64,000 bases of DNA, from assembly GCA_026168455.1 (NCBI GenBank), contig CM047426.1:38379175-38443174 (forward strand), given 5' to 3'. The notes below the pieces were generated by a model, which ran no database searches, was not told where the DNA came from, and saw nothing but the letters and a program-made list of their open reading frames with translations. Made by a program: the position numbers and the translations under genes. How positions within the stretch are numbered: position 1 is the stretch's first letter; every line of letters starts with the position of its first letter. Shown one piece after another: positions 32,913 through 45,034 of the stretch. This stretch comes from Theocolax elegans (taxonomy: Eukaryota > Arthropoda > Insecta > Hymenoptera > Cerocephalidae).

Positions 32913-33545
32913 GCTAGTACCTAAAATAATAATAATAAAAACAATAAAGTAATAAATAAAGAGAACATAAATAAATTATTTATATAAAAGACAACCAATA
33001 AATACAAATAATTGAATCTGATATGATATAATATAATAAAACATATTCTTATCTAATAATAAAACTTATTTTAAAAATATATAAATGTATAATAAATGTT
33101 ACACCATACAAACTTTAGAAATTTATCAGTTTTGGTGTATAAGTATAAGTAAGAAAAAAACCCTTATACCCAGATGTATGAATGAGTAGGCAGAGATGGG
33201 CAACTCGTGTCAGGAAGTCCGACTGGGAAGTACTATCGATGTCGATTGTGTGCATGTATAGTATGTGTGATAATGATGGATGGCATGGTGGTTTGCTGTA
33301 CTAAGTACTGCATAACTAACCAGCGTTTTTGTTAAGTTTTAATAGTTTTAAACCAGACCTGCGAACAGGAAATCTTATTTTCCTCTGCAGGTTTCACGGC
33401 ATTGTAGTGGGGTTATTGTAAAATAATTGCGTATCACTGTAACTGCGAGTGAAATGTTTTGTAGGAATTGTGTATGTATACAATACTTTTGTGCCATATA
33501 TGTTTTCTATGTAACTCTGGTTAATAATAAATAAATAAATAAAAT
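32913..33545 (+). other. LINE 3' UTR and (TAAA)n tail
   Basis: Non-coding, with a GC-richer part (33180-33480) containing GTCCGACTGGGAAGTACTAT, ending in AATAATAAATAAATAAATAA. Jockey/CR1-type LINEs commonly end in short A-rich tandem repeats. Confidence 0.6.
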
Positions 33546-34650
33546 ATTATTATGCAGAATTTTAATACAGTAAAGGATACAAATCTTTAACCTCAAAACA
33601 TGTATACATATTATATTTACCTTCTTTAACTTTCATTTCCTTTATATAATATTAAATATAAATTATATATATATATATATATCCTAAGTTCTTTCAGGAA
33701 TCTGTGAAATATGAATAATATGGCTTTTAATATTAATGTCAATCTATTTTGAACTTGTATTTGTCCTTTTTGTTAATATTTTACCATTATTTGTAAGATA
33801 TAAATCTTTGAAAAAGTGAAAATAATAATCAATAGATATATAATATAGTATATCAATGTTTACACAATATCTTACTGAAAAATTTTCGGTTGGAAAATAT
33901 GTTTTATAATTTTTTATATTTATATTTTACAAAATCATGATGTAATAAACTGTACACTTTCTCTGAAATATATATGTTTCAAATAAATGTAAACATATTG
34001 ATGAAAAGGCCAAATTCAAGTTCCAAAAACAATAACGTATGTATTAGAAACCATATTATTCATATTTGACAGATCCTGAAGCATAAGTACTTACTTCAAA
34101 TTGCATATTTTCCCAATGCAATATAAATAATAAAGTTAAATTCTTTGTATAAATTAACTTTATAATCTATTTGTTTTAAATTCTAAAATTTCTATTCTTA
34201 GAGCAGGATCCTCTAACAAATACTAACATAACCTCTACTACAAATAAAATTTAATAGATTAAATATTTGTAAAATATTCGTTTTATTTAACAAAATCATA
34301 ATTAATAATTTATATCTAACTGTTAATGTATGTTACATCGGTACACATGTTCGTTAATAACAGTAAACTTAATATAAATAGATCGCAAAATGGTTGCGGA
34401 CTTTCTTAACGTTATCGCAAAGTATAAGGTGTCGAAAAGAGTACCCCACTTCGTTTAGCATACGAAAAAGACGTGCCATACCTCAGAAAAGTCGCACCGG
34501 TATAGATATTACATATACTAATTCGAGAGTTGACTATCACCGATAATATCGATACTGTCATTTGTTTTTCTTGTGATCGACGCTTGTTTTTGTAGGCATC
34601 ACAGTGGGTATCGTGTTTTATGCTGCACACCTTTTTCCGTGCACTACGCT
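33546..34650. other. AT-rich non-coding stretch
   Basis: Contains a short (TA)n run (33663-33682) and a slightly GC-richer part (34390-34640) with no recognised gene. Short ORFs here show no domain. Confidence 0.3.
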
Positions 34651-34654
34651 ACCC

Positions 34655-34900
34655 GCGTAAAAAAAAATAAATTTTGCATAATTTTGGCCAAGCTTCTGCC
34701 AAATGATGGCTTAGTAAAAGTTTTCCCAAACTTGTGCAAAGAGACAATGCCAAACTTTATTGTTTTAATAATCAAAGTTTTGCATACATTTGGCCAAGCT
34801 TTTACAAAGTTTGCATAATGTTCTGCATAAAATTCTGTACAAAAAAATATATGTGTGTAATTAAAGTTTTCGCACAATTTATAGTTTACTAACAAACTTC
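34655..34900. repeat. Imperfect repeat with TTTGGCCAAGCTT motifs
   Basis: TTTTGGCCAAGCTTCTGC (near 34685) and ATTTGGCCAAGCTTTTAC (near 34790), together with TTTGCATAATKTT at both ends and a central CAAACTT/AAAGTTT inversion, suggest a small MITE. Boundaries are uncertain. Confidence 0.4.
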
Positions 34901-35225
34901 GGCACTAACTTTGAAAAAACACTGTTATATTTATTTGTTTTTCAATTGTATACTTGACAAACAGTACTAATGCAAATAGTTTTTAATTTAATTATATACT
35001 AGCCAAAAACGCTCGCTTCGCTCGCGATTAAAACAAGGTTTGGGCGAAATATTGAAACAAAATACAATATCGAAAAAAAATGTAATAGAAGAATCTCAAA
35101 ATTATAAAGAAGAATTAAAAACAAAGATACTGTAAAAATAAGTATTGACAGAAAACGAACACAAGAAATAGACAACAAAAATAATATTGAAGATAAAAAT
35201 ATTAATATATTAAAACAAGGTTACC
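34901..35225. other. AT-rich stretch before the satellite
   Basis: No gene recognised. ACGCTCGCTTCGCTCGCG near 35008 is a common GC-rich hairpin-like motif in transposon-derived DNA. A Lys/Asn-rich broken frame (35040-35220) has no identity. Confidence 0.25.
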
Positions 35226-38200
35226 AGGTTATTAACAATATCCAGGAAATCCCGTAATTAGTGCAGCCTATTTGAAATATTTCAGCAATTCCCAAAATTT
35301 CCAGGAAATCCCGTAATTAGTAGCATCATCCAGAAATACCTTATAAATTCCCGAAATATCCTGGAAATTCCACAATTAGTGAAGTCATTCCAAAATATCT
35401 CAGAAATTTCCGAAATATCCTGGAAATCCCGTAATTAGTAGAGTTATCCAGAAATACCTCAGAAATTGCCGAAAGTTCCAGGAAATCCCGTAATTAGTAG
35501 CATCATCCCGAAATACCTCAGCAATTCCCGAAATATCCAGGAAATCCCGAAATTGGTAGAATCATCACGAATTTCCTCAGATATTCCCGAAATATCCAGG
35601 AAATCCCGTAATTAGTAGCATCATCCCGAAATAAATCAGAAATTCCCGAAATATCCAGGAAATACGATAATTAGTGGAGATATTTCAAAATATCTCAGAA
35701 ATTCCCGAAATATCCTGGAAATCCCGTAATTAGTAGAGTTATCCAGAAATACCTCAGAAATTCCCGAAAGTTCCAGGAAATCCCTTAATTTGTAGAGTTA
35801 TCCACAAATTCCTCAGAAATTCCCGAAATATCCAGGAAACCTTTATTTATTAGAGTTATCCAGAAATACCTCAGAAATACCAGAAATATCCAGGAAATCC
35901 CGTTATTATTGGTGTTATCACGAATTTCCTCAGAAATTCCCGAAATATCCAGGAAATCCCGTAATTTGTATAGTCATCCCAAAATAGCTCAAATTTCCCG
36001 AAAGATCCAGGAAATCCCGTAATTGGTAGAGTTATCCAGAAATACCTTAGAAATTCCCGAAAGATGCAGGCAATCCCGTAATTGGTAGAGTCATCGCGAA
36101 TTACCTCAGAAATTCCAGAAATATCCAGGAAATCCCTTATTTAGTAGAGTTATCCAGAAATAACTCAGAAATTCCCGAAATATCCAGGAAATCCTGTAAT
36201 TTGTTTAGTCATCACGAAATACCTCAGCAATTCCCGAAATATCCAGGAAATCCCGTTATTATTGGTGTTATCCCGAATTTCCTCAGAAATTCCCGAAAGA
36301 TCCAAGAAATCCCGTAGTTTGTAGAGTGATCACGAATTTCCTCAGAAATTCCCGAAATATCCAGGAAATCCCGTAATTTGTATAGTCATCCCAAAATAGC
36401 TCAAATTTCCCGAAAGATCCAGGAAATCCCGTAATTGGTAGAGTTATCCAGAAATACCTAAGAAATTCCCGAAAGATGCAGGCAATCCCGTAATTGGTAG
36501 AGTCATCGCGAATTACCTCAGAAATTCCAGAAATATCCAGGAAATCCCTTATTTAGTAGAGTTATCCAGAAATAACTCAGAAATTCCCGAAATATCCAGG
36601 AAATCCTGTAATTAGTAGAATCATCACGAATTTCCTCAGATATTCCCGAAATATCCTGGAAATCCCGTAATTAGTAGAGTTATCCAGAAATACCTCAGAA
36701 ATTCCCGAAAGTTCCAGGAAATCCCGTAATTAGTAGCATCATCCCGAAATACCTCAGCAATTCCCGAAATATCCAGGAAATCCCGAAATTGGTAGAATCA
36801 TCACGAATTTCCTCAGAAATTCCCGAAATATCCAGGAAATCCCGTAATTAGTAGCATCATCCAGAAATACCTTATAAATTCCCGAAATATCCAGGAAATA
36901 CGATAATTAGTGGAGATATTTCAAAATATCTCAGAAATTTCCGAAATATCCTGGAAATCCCGTAATTAGTAGAGTTATCCAGAAATACCTCAGAAATTCC
37001 CGAAAGTTCCAGGAAATCCCTTAATTTGTAGAGTTATCCACAAATTCCTCAGAAATTCCCGAAATATCCAGGAAACCTTTATTTATTAGAGTTATCCAGA
37101 AATACCTCAGAAATACCAGAAATATCCAGGAAATCCCGTTATTATTGGTGTTATCACGAATTTCCTCAGAAATTCCCGAAATATCCAGGAAATCCCGTAA
37201 TTTGTATAGTCATCCCAAAATAGCTCAAATTTCCCGAAAGATCCAGGAAATCCCGTAATTGGTAGAGTTATCCAGAAATACCTTAGAAATTCCCGAAAGA
37301 TGCAGGCAATCCCGTAATTGGTAGAGTCATCGCGAATTACCTCAGAAATTCCAGAAATATCCAGGAAATCCCTTATTTAGTAGAGTTATCCAGAAATAAC
37401 TCAGAAATTCCCGAAATATCCAGGAAATCCTGTAATTGTTTAGTCATCACGAAATACCTCAGCAATTCCCGAAATATCCAGGAAATCCCGTTATTATTGG
37501 TGTTATCCCGAATTTCCTCAGAAATTCCCGAAAGATCCAAGAAATCCCGTAGTTTGTAGAGTGATCACGAATTTCCTCAGAAATTCCCGAAATATCCAGG
37601 AAATCCCGTAATTTGTATAGTCATCCCAAAATAGCTCAAAATTCCAGAAATATCCAGGAAATCCCTTATTTAGTAGAGTTATCCAGAAATAACTCAGAAA
37701 TTCCCGAAATATCCAGGAAATCCCGTAATTGGTAGAGTCATCGCGAATTACCTCAGAAATTCCCGAATATCCAGGAAATCCCGTTATTATTGGTGTTATC
37801 CCGAATTTCCTCAGAAATTCCCGAAAGATCCAAGAAATCCCGTAGTTTGTAGAGTGATCACGAATTTCCTCAGAAATTCCGAAATATCCAGGAAATCCCG
37901 TAATTAGTAGCATCATCCCGAAATACCTCAGCAATTCCCGAAATATCCAGGAAATCCCTTAATTTGTAGAGTTATCCAGAAATACCTCAGAAATTCCCGA
38001 AATATCCAGGAAATACGATAATTAGTGGAGATATTTCAAAATATCTCAGAAATTCCCGAAATATCCAGGAAATCCGTAATTAGTAGAGTTATCCAGAAAT
38101 ACCTCAGAAATTCCCGAAAGTTCCAGGAAATCCCGTAATTAGTAGCATCATCCCGAAATACCTCAGCAATTCCCGAAATATCCAGGAAATCCCGAAATTG

Positions 38201-39790
38201 GTAGAATCATCACGAATTTCCTCAGATATTCCCGAAATATCCAGGAAATCCCGTAATTAGTAGCATCATCCCGAAATAAATCAGAAATTCCCGAAATATC
38301 CAGGAAATACGATAATTAGTGGAGATATTTCAAAATATCTCAGAAATTCCCGAAATATCCTGGAAATCCCGTAATTAGTAGAGTTATCCAGAAATACCTC
38401 AGAAATTCCCGAAAGTTCCAGGAAATCCCTTAATTTGTAGAGTTATCCACAAATTCCTCAGAAATTCCCGAAATATCCAGGAAACCTTTATTTATTAGAG
38501 TTATCCAGAAATACCTCAGAAATACCAGAAATATCCAGGAAATCCCGTTATTATTGGTGTTATCACGAATTTCCTCAGAAATTCCCGAAATATCCAGGAA
38601 ATCCCGTAATTTGTATAGTCATCCCAAAATAGCTCAAATTTCCCGAAAGATCCAGGAAATCCCGTAATTGGTAGAGTTATCCAGAAATACCTTAGAAATT
38701 CCCGAAAGATGCAGGCAATCCCGTAATTGGTAGAGTCATCGCGAATTACCTCAGAAATTCCAGAAATATCCAGGAAATCCCTTATTTAGTAGAGTTATCC
38801 AGAAATAACTCAGAAATTCCCGAAATATCCAGGAAATCCTGTAATTTGTTTAGTCATCACGAAATACCTCAGCAATTCCCGAAATATCCAGGAAATCCCG
38901 TTATTATTGGTGTTATCCCGAATTTCCTCAGAAATTCCCGAAAGATCCAAGGAATCCCGTAGTTGGTAGAGTGATCACGAATTTCCTCAGAAATTCCCGA
39001 AATATCCAGGAAATCCCGTAATTTGTATAGTCATCCCAAAATAGCTCAAATTTCCCGAAAGATCCAGGAAATCCCGTAATTGGTAGAGTTATCCAGAAAT
39101 ACCTAAGAAATTCCCGAAAGATGCAGGCAATCCCGTAATTGGTAGAGTCATCGCGAATTACCTCAGAAATTCCAGAAATATCCAGGAAATCCCTTATTTA
39201 GTAGAGTTATCCAGAAATAACTCAGAAATTCCCGAAATATCCAGGAAATCCTGTAATTAGTAGAATCATCACGAATTTCCTCAGATATTCCCGAAATATC
39301 CTGGAAATCCCGTAATTAGTAGAGTTATCCAGAAATACCTCAGAAATTCCCGAAAGTTCCAGGAAATCCCGTAATAAGTAGCATCATCCCGAAATACCTC
39401 AGCAATTCCCGAAATATCCAGGAAATCCCGAAATTGGTAGAATCATCACGAATTTCCTCAGATATTCCCGAAATATCCAGGAAATCCCGTCATTAGTAGC
39501 GTCATCCCGAAATAAATCAGAAATTCCCGAAATATCCAGGAAATACCATAATTAGTGGAGACATTTCCAAATAACTCTGAAATTCCCGAAATATCCAGGA
39601 AATCCCTTAATTTGTAGAGTTATCCAGAAATTCCTCAGAAATTCCCGAAATATCCAGGAAATCCCGTAATTAGTAGATTCATCCCGAATTTCCTCAGAAA
39701 TTCGCGTAATATCCAGGAAATCCCGTAATTGGTAGATTCATCCAAAATTTCCTCCGAAATTCCCGAAAGATCTAGGAACTGTTTGTCATA
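35226..39790 (+). repeat. 59-bp satellite array with higher-order structure
   Basis: About 77 monomers of 59 bp, typified by TTCCCGAAATATCCAGGAAA then TCCCGTAATTAGTAGAGTTA, follow one another without interruption. Variant monomers return as blocks: GGAAACCTTTATTTATTAGA occurs at 35835, 37071 and 38480, giving higher-order periods of 1236 bp (21 monomers) and 1409 bp (24 monomers). Since 59 is not a multiple of three, the long minus-strand ORF here (37518-37934) is only the satellite read through its frames. Sub-motifs TCCAGGAAAT/ATTTCC give some dyad symmetry. Confidence 0.95.
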
Positions 39791-40527
39791 ATTCCAGGGA
39801 CACATAAAGTCTAAAAAAGATAATGTTTATTTATATAATTATTACAGTAAAATGGGAATTCACAGAAAAATGCTTATTTTAGATATATTTCTAAATATAA
39901 TTTGTTATTAATATTACAAATAATATATATTAATTATAATTTTTGAATACATACAGTTTATACCTGGCACCACGACAATTAATTGTTGACAACAAAATTA
40001 ATTATCGGTTGTGCAATTGTATTAATTAATGGTAAAATGCATGTATAAAAAGTTGTACGTACGTACGTACGTACGTACGCGGACTACTGAAACTTCCAAG
40101 CCAAAAAACTAATAAAAAACGACTCTTTAAAAAATTTGTATTAGTGGTAAATTTACCCTCGTATCAATGCGATCACAATGGACTCATAAAAAATGACATT
40201 CACTAAATATTTTTTACAGTATAAGGGGTTTTTTACAGAAAAATTCACAATTTCACTTATAAAATTTTAATATTATGTAAAAGTGGTATAAACAATAAGT
40301 GAATATTGACTTTAGATTAATATAAATATAACCTTTTACTTGTTTTTATAAATAATTGTAGTTATATATATGTACATATAGAATAAATACAATATGTACT
40401 ACTTTGCAATATAGTTTTATTTTCAGTGAACTTATATAATGCATATTATACAGACAAACAGCCCTATAATGACATATTGGTTTAGTTATTTGAGTAGTAG
40501 AAACAATAAATAAATACGAATTTTAGA
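39791..40527. other. AT-rich flank with a short (ACGT)n run
   Basis: No gene. ACGTACGTACGTACGTACGT lies at about 40057-40078. Confidence 0.4.
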
Positions 40528-40866
40528 TTAATATAAATGGATAAGTGATTCAATTTTTTTCATTTTATCTTGAAGGCATTTAGCATTATCAACCTTTCTT
40601 CTTTTATTAGTACCTAAACATTTTTCTGTTTTTTCATCTTCCTTCATTCTTTTTTCTTTTTTTGGATTTTCTTTTCGGTTTAACGTAAGCTCACCTTCAC
40701 TTAAGTCTATCTCTTTTTCTTCCTTCTTCTGCGCAGTATTGCATTTTTCGTCTTTTGATTTATTATCTTTTGGATTCCTCAATGTTGCATATTGTGCGGT
40801 TAATATTTCTCTAAAAGTTTTATGATTTAGTGTATATTTTTTTCTGCGCACTTTCATTTACATAAT
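40528..40866 (-). CDS. Last exon of the BEN gene, with homopolymer frameshift
   Basis: After the acceptor TTTCATAG the spliced frame gives NYVNESAQKK and would stop soon after. Reading the CAGAAAAAAATATAC run with one A fewer gives KKYTLNHKTFREILTAQY and then a Lys/Glu-rich tail to the stop at 40528. The conserved-looking TFREILTAQYATLR segment is the usual end of a BEN domain, so a one-base assembly error or a recent indel is likely. Confidence 0.6.
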
Positions 40867-40911
40867 CTATGAAATACAATTTATTGTTTTAATGTAACAC
40901 CAAAATAATAT

Positions 40912-40963
<52 letters not shown>

Positions 40964-42789
40964 TGTGTGTGTGAGTGCGTGCGTGCGTGCGTGCGTGTGT
41001 GCGTGTGTGTATATGTGTGTGTGTAAATAAATTTTTATTAACGTACTTTTAACAGCTACCATTATGCTCTCTGGAATTGACGTCCAACCATTTTTGCCTG
41101 TTGGAGAGCTTTTTTTTAAAACTTCGTCGGTTAGAATGAACTTCATCAACTGTCGAACCATGTCTCTAGGTTTTTTGCGATAGATTGTCTGTATACTTTT
41201 CAATTTAAACTCGTTCACAAATACTCCCGATCCAGCTACTATTTCTACCTGCACGTAGATAAAATAGTTTTCGATATAGTATGCGTAAAATCGCATTTTC
41301 CTCATTGTTCACGTTTTTGTAAATTGCGATTTTCTGTGTACTGTATCGAAAAATATCATTCGCAACACATGCGCTGCAAAATTCAGACCTCGTGTAACAA
41401 AAAAACCCTTGGTCCGGCTCCGCCAAACCTCGTGCTTTTTTAGCACACAAGGTGCGCCATAGCTATTGATGTAATGATTAATTACATCAATAGCTATGGC
41501 GCTCAACTCTGATTTTGTGTGGCAAAAACTCCATTTTCTTTAATTGCCCATAATTATTGTCGAATATGAACTCAGCTTATCTGACGGCAGCGCCACTTTT
41601 GCTCGCAAAATTCGGGTGGTGGATTTGTGAAGCTATGAGTACGGACTGCCCTTAAGATAGTTAAAAATATACATACGCTATTATTGGAATTTTTTTCTGC
41701 TACATATGGTACAAATTTACTTTTGTTTGGTCCATTCTAGGAATATAAAGTAATATTTATAATATATTTTTGTTTTAGAATAAAACTTTTTATTGCAGTT
41801 TACCTCGTTTTGCTTTCCATAAATATCTTCGGCCAAAGCTAATATCTTTTTAAGAGATTGTATATCTTTATAAGTAACTAAAAATAAAAACAATTTGTTA
41901 TTATGGACTTTCTTATTTAAACTTTCAAAAATCGAAACCAACAATGAAATTTTTTTTATTAATACCTGATAATTCAGATCCAATATTAAAATCATTTTTC
42001 GATTGAACCTCCGTTACGACTGACGTAGCTTTACTCGATTGACCCTCTTGCTCGCTTTCTGTATCGCCGTCAGTCTTTCTTACTATTTCGGAAGAGCTAA
42101 ATTCTGCTTCTAATTCTGAACTATTTTTATTTTCTGATTCATTTGTGGTTTCAGGGAAAGTTGTAGATTCAACATCTGAATCGAGTTGAACTCTCTCTGC
42201 TGCGTTTTCCTTGTTATTTTCGTGAATTTTAAACGTACAAAATATTGTTAAATTTTTTTAGTTTAAGAGCGTTTTAAGATTAAGAAAATTAAAACTTACG
42301 TAGTATAGTTAACAGCACATTTTAATGACGAGGATCTCTCAAAAATCGATGGTTTCTGCAAAATGAATGAATTCTGTTCTGCTAAAACTTGTCGTTTATT
42401 GATTTCGTTCTCACGGTCTTTCTGTTTTAAGACCCTCTTTTGAATTAATAAATGATCGGAAATTGAAGACCTTCTATCCTGAGTAATTATTTGGCCATCC
42501 TTCGTGACACTAAGGGATTCTAACCAATCTTTTTTCTCTACAAATTTAGATATGTCCTTAGAAACAATAATTATAGAAGTCAGAATGGGGGAAATAAAAA
42601 GACTTATCAGATGAAAAAAATTTAATTAAGATCGAATTCAACCATTGTAACTTTTAGGTTATTGATATACTTACCACTGGTTTTTAAGACCTTGACAGCG
42701 TAAAAAGTTTGTCCCCACTTAGCTACCATTCCTTCTTTCTTAGATTTAATTTTATTTTTATTAACAACACTTATTTCTCGCGTATCCTT
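40528..42789 (-). CDS. BEN-domain protein gene, at least six exons
   Basis: Exons on the minus strand, by splice signals and frame: 42675-42789 (acceptor TTTTCTAG, donor GTAAGT), 42300-42537 (acceptor TTTGTAG, donor GTAAGT), about 41966-42192 (acidic Ser/Glu-rich, donor GTATTA; its acceptor is uncertain), 41804-41877 (acceptor TTTTTAG), 41047-41248 (acceptor GTGCAG, donor GTACGT) and 40528-40866. The 41047 exon reads VEIVAGSGVFVNEFKL, PRDMVRQLMKFILTDEVLKK and GKNGWTSIPESIM, the pattern of a BEN domain, a DNA- or protein-binding module of chromatin factors also found in some DNA viruses. The first exon shown has KWGQTFYAVKVLKTS; the true start lies upstream and was not found. The last exon reads in frame only if an A7 run near 40845 is six As. 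Probably a nuclear regulator; expression is unknown. Confidence 0.75.
40915..41025. repeat. (GT)n microsatellite in the last intron of the BEN gene
   Basis: GTGTGT run with GTGC interruptions, lying between the exons at 40866 and 41047. Confidence 0.9.
41390..41640. mobile_element. Probable MITE in a BEN-gene intron, with a perfect hairpin
   Basis: The intron 41249-41803 contains GGTCCGGCTCCGCCAAACCT and a perfect 22-bp inverted repeat (41454-41475 and 41481-41502) around a 5-bp loop. Short, non-coding and foldback-like; ends not defined. Confidence 0.4.
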
Positions 42790-43041
42790 CTAGAAAATCA
42801 AAGCATACATTTTTACAATGTCAGCTGCAAAATCAACTAATTAGTAGTGAAGTATGCTTTGCATATAGTTGGGTGAATATGACATTTTGTACGATGCACG
42901 CAGCTGCGGCATATTTCATTGCTTTTGCATAACTTCAAATATCAGATGATTATTGTTTTTATTTAACTGTTACGTAGGTTAATAAAATATAACGATCATC
43001 GATGTTATTTAACTTAAATCAAAAAAGTATTATTAATATTT

Positions 43042-44850
43042 TGTGACGTTGTAAAACATACAACGCACAAGTACATGCACATGGCTTGTATTTATAAGTC
43101 ATGTGCATGCATACTTTAATTTATATTAGATCGCGATCGCGTCACAGGTAGTGAATCCCTCGCTGGCGGACCGAAGTGCACCGATGCACTTTTAAAGCGA
43201 ATATTGATACCCACGGTATGGGTATGTTTTAGCGACGAAGCCGACGAACGACGCGACCGATACCCGACGGTAGTACGCGGACTACGACCCAGACCACGGC
43301 CGAGAGGTATCGTGAGCCAAGGACCGAGCCCAGGTCGTCTCACGATACCTGGCGTATCCGCTGCCGATGTCAACAAGACGGGAGGTTAGGCGGCGTCCTA
43401 ACCTCAACCGTCACACGTGCTCAGCAGACGACGACGGCTGAGATGGCGCATGGGTGCGCGCACGCCCGAACTCCGTACGACTGGTCGGGAGAGCCAGGGT
43501 GCTCCCCCACCTTACACCCGTATACCGGGGAACGCGGCACCGACGGCGACGATCGTGCGGCACTAGGCGTGGTGCGCGTGGAAGGGGGGAATCACTCGAG
43601 CAGCGAGAGTGTTGCGCGCGCGAAGAGTTCGAGTGAGCGACCGTGAGTGGGATCATGGGTGGGAGCGCGCGAGTAGAGTAGGAGTCGCGGTATACCTAAT
43701 GTATGCGTGCGAAGGTATACCGCGGCATGGCATAATAGAATATGTATATATATAGATATAGACGGTGCGCGCACACCTATGTATGCGTATATACTATAGT
43801 ATATAGCGCGCACACGTATATTAGATTAATTAATTATTTTAATCACGTTGCGTAGTAGTTAATTGTAAATAAAAATTCTGTAGATCCGTCGGTAGAGTTT
43901 GGGGCGTTTTGTATTAATTTTATAGAATGTATATAGTTGTAAATAGTAGTCAGAATTAAATATTAATTGTTGTGTGAGTGCGTCGGGATAGTTAGTATTA
44001 ATTACATAGCCGGTAGGCACGGGGCGGCAGCACCGACTGGGTTACCGATATGGTAATTAATTATTTGTGTTGCGCGCCTTCCGAGTGTCGGAGATGATTG
44101 GTTGCATAATCGACCCAATAATGAACAGGTTGGTGGTGACGTAAACCACTATTATTGGATAATCGGCCTTGAAGGAAATAAGATCAAGGCTAACTACGCG
44201 TATCGATCACGCAATCAACCACCCTAATCAACGCCGGTAGATAAGCAGTAGAGTAAGTTAGAGAAGGATAGCGATAGGGTGGGGAGGAAAATCCTTAATT
44301 TTGGGGATCAAGCCACGCCGCGAGCCGGATGAAGAAGCCGGTCTCGATGATTCGCTACCTGATCGTCCGAGGAGATAGTCGAGTTTTGTCGGTAGTATTT
44401 TTGAGTAGAGTAGCCATTTTCTGAGTAGAGTAGAGTTACAGTAGAGTATAGAGTAGTAGTCGAGAAGTAGAAGCGAGGTGTGAGTCGAGTTGGTTGGAGT
44501 TGAAGAGTAATTAGGCGAGTATAGTTACGGTTAGCCCGACGGGCGGCCGAATTACTAATATTTATCTTTTATATTTTTATATTTGCCGGACGGATGGATA
44601 AGTGTAATTGAGCGGGTGCACCTGTGTGAGTCGGTCGCGGATCGCATTAATATTGTGTCGGTGCCGGACTTATAATATTATTTTGAATTTTTAAATAAAT
44701 GAGTTGTGGTTAAAGATTGAATTCGAGAGTGTTATTTCATATTTCCTTTACTCTAAAAGCCGCCGGTTCCGAGGTGGTCAGCCGTCGGGATTCCCTCTGT
44801 GACGAGGAGTCGAGGTGTAGATTTGCCGGGTTGCCGAGTAGTTTGTAACG
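43042..44850 (+). mobile_element. GC-rich LTR-like block
   Basis: It starts TGTGACGTTGTAAAACATAC, like the other LTRs here (TGTGAC...), is strongly GC-rich against AT-rich flanks, and has AATAAA near 44694 followed by a U5-like stretch to GTAGTTTGTAACG (about 44852). It has no gag-pol coding. A TG...CA end with target duplication could not be identified, so the call is tentative. ORFs on both strands between 43116 and 43813 are GC-driven artefacts. If it is an insertion, it separates the BEN gene from the transposase that follows. Confidence 0.4.
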
Positions 44851-45034
44851 TAATTATTTCTGTTTATTTTAAAATATCGCCAGGCGCCCAATCAAATACA
44901 AATCGGCGATATTTAGCCATTTTTAAAATCAAGGACTGAACAAATGAAACCGGCCTTAAATGATAACTTTATTTACCATTTCCTTAAACCTTTCTGATTG
45001 AGTATTATAAACTTATTTTTAATTAGGTTTAAAA

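Larger units (their letters stand above)
26040..33545 (+). mobile_element. Jockey/CR1-type LINE with internal duplications
   Basis: In order: gag-like ORF1 with zinc knuckles, apurinic-type endonuclease, reverse transcriptase, two extra ORFs, a 3' UTR, and a tail of (TAAA)n near 33525-33545. Three things disturb it: an in-frame direct duplication of the endonuclease (795 bp), a direct duplication of the reverse transcriptase (about 941 bp), and several frameshifts at homopolymers. The 5' boundary is approximate and no target duplication was identified. Confidence 0.85.

Noticed and set aside
37518..37934. 138-aa minus-strand ORF with repeated GISWIFREF-like motif
   Set aside because: Product of the 59-bp satellite read through successive frames (three monomers give 59 codons); not a gene.
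35226..39790. CRISPR-like array
   Set aside because: The repeats are contiguous degenerate monomers with no unique spacers, in eukaryotic DNA; it is a satellite.
41686..41736. Additional BEN-gene exon after TTCCTAG
   Set aside because: The exon ending at 41804 joins the BEN exon at 41248 in the same phase, so no exon is needed between.
43116..43813. Overlapping ORFs on both strands, 60-86 aa
   Set aside because: GC-rich block with LTR-like features; Arg/Ser-rich chance translations.
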